The position numbers and the translations under genes are program-made. This document shows, piece by piece, positions 6,882 through 10,692 of a stretch of 10,692 nt of DNA. Source of the DNA: CAWVVV01 sp964629165. GTDB taxonomy: Bacteria; Verrucomicrobiota; Verrucomicrobiia; Opitutales; Oceanipulchritudinaceae. How positions within the stretch are numbered: position 1 is the first letter of the stretch; each line of letters begins with the position of its first letter. The notes under the pieces were generated by a model. That model saw only the letters and a list, made by a program, of their open reading frames with translations. It made no database searches and was not told where the DNA came from. The DNA lies in NCBI GenBank assembly GCA_964629165.1, contig CAZVQJ010000092.1, positions 1 to 10,692 of the forward strand, given 5' to 3'.

Positions 6882-9425
6882 CTACCGCCATTCATGTTTC
6901 GGGTAGCGACCTCGAAGCTGCTTCCTGATCTCCGGATAGGAACCGCCCCAGAAGGCGTCGAGATGATCTGTAACCTGCACTGGGCGCTGGTTCGGGGCGA
7001 GTAGTTCGATGCGGGGAAGCGCTCGGCCGTCAGCGATGGCAAGGTGTTGATGAGAGATGTCATAGAATTTCTGGATCTGGCCGCTTGCCACCGGAGGTCC
7101 TTCCTCCGGGTAGCGGAGCCGGAATCTCTTCCGTTCTCCGAGGACGATCTCAGTCGGCGCCAACCGCTCCACTTCCGAAGCGAGGCCCGCCGGTAGCCAG
7201 TCATCGAGAAAGGGCTGGAGGGGCCGGTCTTTCAACTGGCTGTAGGCGGTGGCACCGTAAGAGACCTGCTCAATCACACATTTTCGATCCTCTTCGGTGA
7301 AGGGAACAAACCCGTAGTCGGGGCAGGTCCGGGCGAGGAAATTGACCCGCGAAATCCATTGTTCCACCCGATCATTCCAGTGCTTTAGCGTCAGTTCTCC
7401 GCTGATGACCGCTTTCGCGAGAATCTCTGCCGCCTGCTGGACATCTCCCTCCCCGATCTCGCGACTCTCAACCGTCAGGGACCGGAAGCGTGTCTCCTCA
7501 ACCGTCACGACCCGCCGCTGCCGGCCCTCAAGTCTCGCGTGCGTGGCCGTTTTGAACTCCTCTGGAAAAAGTTCCCGGAGGAGGCCGAGTGAGATCGGCG
7601 TATTCTGTTCGAGAAAGACCGAGACTTCACGTCCTGCCGTGCGCTCTTGCATGTCGGTTGCGACGATCCATTCCGCTTCGCGGGCGAGGCTTGATCGACC
7701 GATTTCTCCGTTGCGACCACGGGCGGTTTCGACCGAATAATTGGAGGGATTCAACCGTCGGGCAACATTGTCGGCAAACCCTGCCAGGAGGATGGATTGC
7801 AGGCGTTCCCGGGTAAGAACCTCCTTCTCGCCTGCGCGCGCATCCCGATCAAGAAGCCGTAGAAGCTGCTGTGTGGTTTGTCCGACCTGGCGCGCCGCGG
7901 CGGTATGGATGGCATGTGCGCGCCCCCATTCCGGTTGGAATCGAGCGTGGGCAGCCGCCTGCCATGCGAGCAGAAGGGCAAGATGGTCGGAGCCGGCATC
8001 GATGGCAGGATCGAGGAGGGAGTCGCGCCGGCGCAGGCAGGCTTCATCTGCCTTTCGCACGAAGAGGGAGCGACCCTCGAGAAGAGCAGCGAGCAAACAC
8101 CCTTCCTCCAGGCAACCCTGTGCCTGCGCTTCGAGGACGATCGCCGATAGTCTCGGGTGCAGAGGTAGTGCCGCCATACGACGTCCCAGAGGCGTGAGTT
8201 CGCCGGCGTCATCAATGGCGCGTAGTTGCTGCAAGAGGGCCTCGGCCTCCTCGATGCGGTGAGTCGCGGGCGGCTCAAACCAATCGAAGCGACGGGCCTC
8301 CCCAAGGCTGCTCGCATGCAGGGCGAGGAGAATTTCCGCAAGGTCGAGGCGATGGATTTCCGGGGCGAGGAATCGGGGGCGGTGGGCGTGCTCCGATTCC
8401 GTCCAGAGCCGGAAGCAGCGTCCGGGCGCCACCCGGCCGGCGCGGCCCGCCCGCTGATCGGCGGAGGCTTGGCTGATCGGTTCGACAAGCAGGGTATTCA
8501 GACCCCGGTTCGCATCGTAACCCGCGATCCGGGCTTGGCCGCTGTCGATGACAAGGCGCACTTGTGGGAGCGTGAGCGATGTTTCCGCGATATTCGTCGA
8601 GACAATGATCTTCGGTTGGGCGCCCTTGCCGAAAACCGCATCCTGGGCCTCCGGAGCCATTTCACCATATAAGGGGTGCAGGTCGAAGGACTGCGATTCC
8701 GGCAGTCTTCGCAGGCTCTCGATCGTCCGGTGGATTTCCGCAACACCCGGCATGAAGATCAGGCAGTCACCGGAAAACCCTTTTTTCGCCTCCGTCCGAA
8801 ATGCATCCGTCGCCTGCTCCCAGATCGGACTGCGCCGATTCAGCTGGCTCGCGCGGGCGAAAGCGATATCGACCGGAAAGGTGCGTCCTTCGGCATGAAT
8901 GATGGCGGCGGGAGCGAGAAAAGCTTCGAGGCCGGACGTCTCCAGTGTCGCCGACATGACCCCGATGCGAAGATCCGGTCGGCACCCGCCCTGGAGAGTG
9001 TGCGCGACGGCGAGCCCGACATCTCCCTGAAGGTGGCGCTCATGGAACTCGTCGAAGAGAAGTGCGGCGACGCCGGAAAGTTCCGGATCTCCCTGGAGGC
9101 GCCGCAGGAGGACACCTTCGGTCACAAAGAGGATCCGTGTGGCAGCGCTCATCCGGGATTCGTGCCGGATCTGATAGCCGACACTCTCGCCGACCGTTGT
9201 GGCGCGTTCCGCGGCGACTCGACGGGCAAGCCATTTCGCCGCCATGCGCCGGGGTTGCAGGACAATGATCTTTCCGTTTCCCGCCGCGAGGTCAGCGATC
9301 ATTCCAGGCACCCGCGTCGATTTTCCCGAGCCGGTGGGCGCGGTCAGGATGAAGTTCTGTTTCCGCTCCCATGCGTCGCGAAGGTGAGGGGCAACGGCGT
9401 CGATCGGTAAGGACGGGAGCGGCAT
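6882..9425 (-). CDS. hrpB: ATP-dependent helicase HrpB
   Basis: This 847-residue DExH-box helicase is of the HrpB type. It is widespread in bacteria and its exact cellular substrate is poorly defined. Motifs in order are APTGSGKST with Walker A Lys35, QPRRMAA (Ia), TEGVLLRRL, Walker B DEFHERH at 125-131 (Phe in place of the Ala of DEAH, normal for HrpB), VMSATLE (III), STNIAETSLTLP (V) and QRAGRAGRVAPG (VI, arginine fingers). The HA2-like middle region follows. The HrpB_C domain is recognised by LNFLARTCPDYGFVPF, the VASGQIQKFYDIS region and the terminal DAFWGGSYPEIRKQLRGRYP. The length is typical and no motif is missing. The extreme C-terminus stops at YPKHEWR, slightly shorter than the usual acidic ending. 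No Shine-Dalgarno is seen before the ATG, so the start rests on family alignment. The gene is transcribed toward the terminator at 6846 and stands alone. Confidence 0.95.
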   Translation of the reverse strand: MPLPSLPIDAVAPHLRDAWERKQNFILTAPTGSGKSTRVPGMIADLAAGNGKIIVLQPRRMAAKWLARRVAAERATTVGESVGYQIRHESRMSAATRILFVTEGVLLRRLQGDPELSGVAALLFDEFHERHLQGDVGLAVAHTLQGGCRPDLRIGVMSATLETSGLEAFLAPAAIIHAEGRTFPVDIAFARASQLNRRSPIWEQATDAFRTEAKKGFSGDCLIFMPGVAEIHRTIESLRRLPESQSFDLHPLYGEMAPEAQDAVFGKGAQPKIIVSTNIAETSLTLPQVRLVIDSGQARIAGYDANRGLNTLLVEPISQASADQRAGRAGRVAPGRCFRLWTESEHAHRPRFLAPEIHRLDLAEILLALHASSLGEARRFDWFEPPATHRIEEAEALLQQLRAIDDAGELTPLGRRMAALPLHPRLSAIVLEAQAQGCLEEGCLLAALLEGRSLFVRKADEACLRRRDSLLDPAIDAGSDHLALLLAWQAAAHARFQPEWGRAHAIHTAAARQVGQTTQQLLRLLDRDARAGEKEVLTRERLQSILLAGFADNVARRLNPSNYSVETARGRNGEIGRSSLAREAEWIVATDMQERTAGREVSVFLEQNTPISLGLLRELFPEEFKTATHARLEGRQRRVVTVEETRFRSLTVESREIGEGDVQQAAEILAKAVISGELTLKHWNDRVEQWISRVNFLARTCPDYGFVPFTEEDRKCVIEQVSYGATAYSQLKDRPLQPFLDDWLPAGLASEVERLAPTEIVLGERKRFRLRYPEEGPPVASGQIQKFYDISHQHLAIADGRALPRIELLAPNQRPVQVTDHLDAFWGGSYPEIRKQLRGRYPKHEWR

Positions 9426-9485
9426 GACCGCGATTCGACGCCGGACGACGGGACAAGGGCAACCACCGGTGTGAGGAATCTGGAT

Positions 9486-9521
9486 AAAAAGAAGCCGGTA
9501 GGGCTCTAATCCTACCGGCTT
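9486..9521 (-). terminator. Rho-independent terminator for leftward transcription
   Basis: Read on the minus strand, AAGCCGGTAGG, an eight-base loop and CCTACCGGCTT form a perfect 11-bp stem (9521-9492), followed by C and five T (9490-9486). This fits the end of a minus-strand transcript coming from the Hsp20 gene or the small ORF, upstream of hrpB. Confidence 0.8.
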
Positions 9522-9527
9522 TGGGAG

Positions 9528-9551
9528 ACCCCGAAGCTAGCTCGGGGTTTT
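9528..9551 (+). terminator. Hairpin with short T tract next to the 9486-9521 terminator
   Basis: ACCCCGA, loop AGCTAGC and TCGGGGT make a 7-bp stem, followed by TTTT on the plus strand. On the minus strand the stem is flanked by GGAG and CTCC, which could extend it across an internal bulge. It lies only six bases from the next hairpin. It may work as a second terminator for plus-strand transcription or as part of a structured RNA 3' end. Confidence 0.5.
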
Positions 9552-9568
9552 AACTCCTGCTATGGTCT

Positions 9569-9597
9569 CTGTCTCTCGCTGTCCTTGGCTGTCTCTC
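9569..9597. repeat. Direct repeat CTGTCTCTC, 20-base period
   Basis: CTGTCTCTC occurs at 9569-9577 and 9589-9597, separated by GCTGTCCTTGG, which itself contains a related CTGTC. The arrangement is short and could be chance, but it lies outside any conventional coding sequence and next to two hairpins. Confidence 0.5.
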
Positions 9598-9688
9598 ATA
9601 CGGCCGCTTGCGCGACCGAAATCCAAAGATTCAAAAACTCAGCTAAATCTCCTGCTTGAATAGACTGCGCATGACACAGACCGTTCAT
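9596..9688 (-). CDS. Possible 30-residue small ORF
   Basis: An ATG at 9688 opens a 30-codon minus-strand frame ending in TGA, with CHAQSIQAGDLAEFLNLW followed by a hydrophobic ISVAQAAV end. A GGAG lies about eleven bases upstream, inside the loop region of the inverted repeat at 9694-9708. The segment DLAEFLNLW is helical and has the D-L-A-x5-W spacing that I recall, from memory and without certainty, at the C-termini of some tyrosine recombinases in Planctomycetes and Verrucomicrobia. It could thus be a real small protein, an integrase remnant, or chance. No homologue can be named. Confidence 0.2.
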   Translation of the reverse strand: MNGLCHAQSIQAGDLAEFLNLWISVAQAAV

Positions 9689-9693
9689 TTTGG

Positions 9694-9708
9694 TTCACGC
9701 TCCGTGAA
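9694..9708. repeat. Small inverted repeat around a possible ribosome site
   Basis: TTCACG (9694-9699) and CGTGAA (9703-9708) are perfect 6-bp arms around a three-base loop. On the minus strand the GGAG that would serve the 30-codon ORF straddles the loop, so folding would hide it. Confidence 0.45.
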
Positions 9709-9806
9709 AGCTGCTTGCCCACGGGCGCCGGACTTGGGAACGGCCTGCACTGGGTAAGAGTGTTATTCATGGTTCTTATTCCAGGAGTTGTTGGCATGGG
9801 TGGAAA

Positions 9807-10235
9807 TTAATCGGGAAATCTCTCCTCGGGTGTCTTTGGCAAGGTGACACGCAACTCCTCATCGGCAAGTCTGGCGGTGATTTCTTCGATCGTAACGTCT
9901 TGAGGCAGCGTTAGTTGCCGTAGAAAGTGGTAGGGATGATTGCCCGGATGACCGGCGCTCGGTTCACGCCCTTCGCTTTTTGCTTCCAAGGTGAGCACGC
10001 CATCGATGATGGCAATTTGCACGTTCTCGTAATCAATGCCAGGAAGCTCCGCCCTGAGTTCGTAACCGTGCGCAAACTCCCAGACGGCGACATGTGGCCG
10101 AAGCGGCTGCGGACTTCCGCGGTTGAACCAATCGGCAAGCGAGCCCTTGGCACTGAACTTTTCGTCAAAATAACTATCGAAATCGAGCAGTGGATGAAAT
10201 TTCGCGGGTTCGTTGTAACGGTTGAATTGTAGCAT
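9807..10235 (-). CDS. Hsp20 / alpha-crystallin small heat shock protein, divergent C-terminus
   Basis: This 142-residue member of the Hsp20 family comprises ATP-independent holdase chaperones that keep unfolding proteins soluble in the cytoplasm. Its N-terminal arm (about 1-45) contains aromatic residues. The alpha-crystallin domain starts near RPHVAVWEFAHGYELRAELP and includes NVQIAIIDGVLTLEAKSE, the strand and loop typical of the family, then HFLRQLTLPQDV and ARLADEELRVTLPK. Two features deviate. The usual A-x-x-x-n-GVL signature reads ADEEL, and the tail TPEERFPD lacks the I-x-I/V motif that docks subunits into large oligomers. An AAGGGAG ribosome site sits six bases before the ATG (10242-10248), one of the clearest in the window. 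No CIRCE element or sigma-32 promoter was seen upstream. Confidence 0.9.
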   Translation of the reverse strand: MLQFNRYNEPAKFHPLLDFDSYFDEKFSAKGSLADWFNRGSPQPLRPHVAVWEFAHGYELRAELPGIDYENVQIAIIDGVLTLEAKSEGREPSAGHPGNHPYHFLRQLTLPQDVTIEEITARLADEELRVTLPKTPEERFPD

Positions 10236-10241
10236 TGTCTT

Positions 10242-10248
10242 CTCCCTT
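10242..10248 (-). promoter_or_regulatory. Ribosome binding site of the Hsp20 gene
   Basis: AAGGGAG on the minus strand lies six bases before the ATG at 10235. It supports this start and contrasts with the weak or absent sites of the other genes here, suggesting strong translation. Confidence 0.75.
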
Positions 10249-10391
10249 CAGGATCCTTGATGCAGATCCGATGCCGAAATGCTCTCGCGGCAATCTGCGA
10301 AAGATCAGCGGTTTGTGCACCGCCGCAGGTGCCCGGCAGGGTCAGAGTGGCACGAGGGAAGGGGCGAGTGAGCCAGCGCGCCCGCTCCCGG

Positions 10392-10682
10392 TCAGCGGTT
10401 GACGGGTTTGAGGCGGACGAGGGTTGCTCCCCAGCTGCCGCCCCCGAATCCGCCAGGAGCGAAGCCTTCGACGCGCGGATCTTGTTTCAGGTGATGTTCC
10501 ACCGTTCGGCGCAGGGTTCCGACGCCTTTTCCATGAATGACCCGAACCTGTTGGATACCCTTCTCGAGGCAGGCCTCAAAGTAAGCGTCGAGAAGAGCAC
10601 TCACTTCCTGCGGACGGAAGGCGTGCAGGTCGAGCGTGCCGTCAATCGGCCAATCAATCGGTTCATCAGGCATGGCAGGCAT
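10392..10682 (-). CDS. Smr-domain protein (possibly partial at right edge)
   Basis: This small protein of about 96 residues consists almost wholly of an Smr domain, the MutS2 C-terminal / SmrA-SmrB type nuclease-like fold. The core motifs are LDLHAFRPQEV (LDLHG-like), VRVIHGKGVGTLR (the H-G-K-G loop) and GGGSWGATLVRL (the GGxGAT-like strand). Residues 12-96 cover the domain. Smr proteins act on nucleic acids, for example endonucleolytic cleavage of mRNA on collided ribosomes by SmrB in E. coli, but the role of this short stand-alone version is unknown. The start is uncertain: the frame remains open to the right edge, and a second ATG at 10673 has AAAGG ten bases upstream, better placed than for the first. 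It lies 156 bases before Hsp20 on the same strand. Confidence 0.88.
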   Translation of the reverse strand: MPAMPDEPIDWPIDGTLDLHAFRPQEVSALLDAYFEACLEKGIQQVRVIHGKGVGTLRRTVEHHLKQDPRVEGFAPGGFGGGSWGATLVRLKPVNR

Positions 10683-10692
10683 GCCTTTGAGT

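Larger units (their letters stand above)
9426..9806. other. 381-base region without a conventional gene
   Basis: Between the hrpB start and the end of the Hsp20 gene there is no long ORF. The region holds two adjacent hairpins (9492-9521 and 9528-9548), direct repeats of CTGTCTCTC spaced 20 bases apart, a small inverted repeat at 9694-9708, and a possible 30-codon ORF on the minus strand. I found no tRNA T-loop or tmRNA signature. The composition is less GC-rich than the flanking genes between about 9630 and 9700. Confidence 0.6.

Noticed and set aside
8676..9410. Plus-strand open frame of 244 codons opposite hrpB
   Set aside because: It mirrors the helicase N-terminal half, whose motifs are unambiguous on the minus strand.
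10308..10323. Weak hairpin GCGGT/ACCGC after the Smr gene as a terminator
   Set aside because: Only a 5-bp stem with no T tract of note, in GC-rich spacer where such stems occur by chance.

Overview
The window reads like a chromosomal housekeeping segment of a GC-rich Gram-negative bacterium. Weak or absent Shine-Dalgarno sites before most starts, a YfgM-like protein between carB and pyrF, a carboxyltransferase without a biotinyl domain, and an Ala/Lys/Arg-rich tail on an SDR protein make me favour Verrucomicrobiota, class Opitutia. This placement comes from gene content and style only; no rRNA or marker gene proves it.

Left block, plus strand (1-4379): the 3' part of carB, a membrane-anchored TPR/YfgM-like protein interrupted by a run of ten N at 1625-1634, pyrF (group 2 OMP decarboxylase), and a pyruvate/oxaloacetate carboxyltransferase that ends just where the linker to a biotinyl domain would begin. 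carB and pyrF are the first-committed-precursor step and the last step of UMP synthesis. The carboxyltransferase belongs to C3/C4 anaplerotic or Na+-pump metabolism and needs a biotin carrier that is not encoded here.

Middle block, plus strand (4627-6689): a protein made of an SDR-like Rossmann domain whose Tyr-x-x-x-Lys catalytic motif is replaced by Gly-Ala-Ala-Ala-Ala, fused to a long disordered tail holding a run of nine arginines and a histone-H1-like Lys/Ala repeat. Its stop overlaps (ATGA) the start of a small ACT-domain protein, so the two are probably translationally coupled. A strong terminator hairpin at 6846-6873 ends this block.

Right block, minus strand (6882-10692): the ATP-dependent helicase HrpB, a 381-base region without a conventional gene (two adjacent hairpins, 20-base-spaced direct repeats and a possible 30-codon ORF), an Hsp20-type small heat shock protein with degenerate C-terminal motifs, and an Smr-domain protein at the right edge.

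No CRISPR array, insertion sequence, rRNA or convincing tRNA was seen. The most unusual object is the pseudo-SDR/histone-like fusion with its coupled ACT-domain partner.
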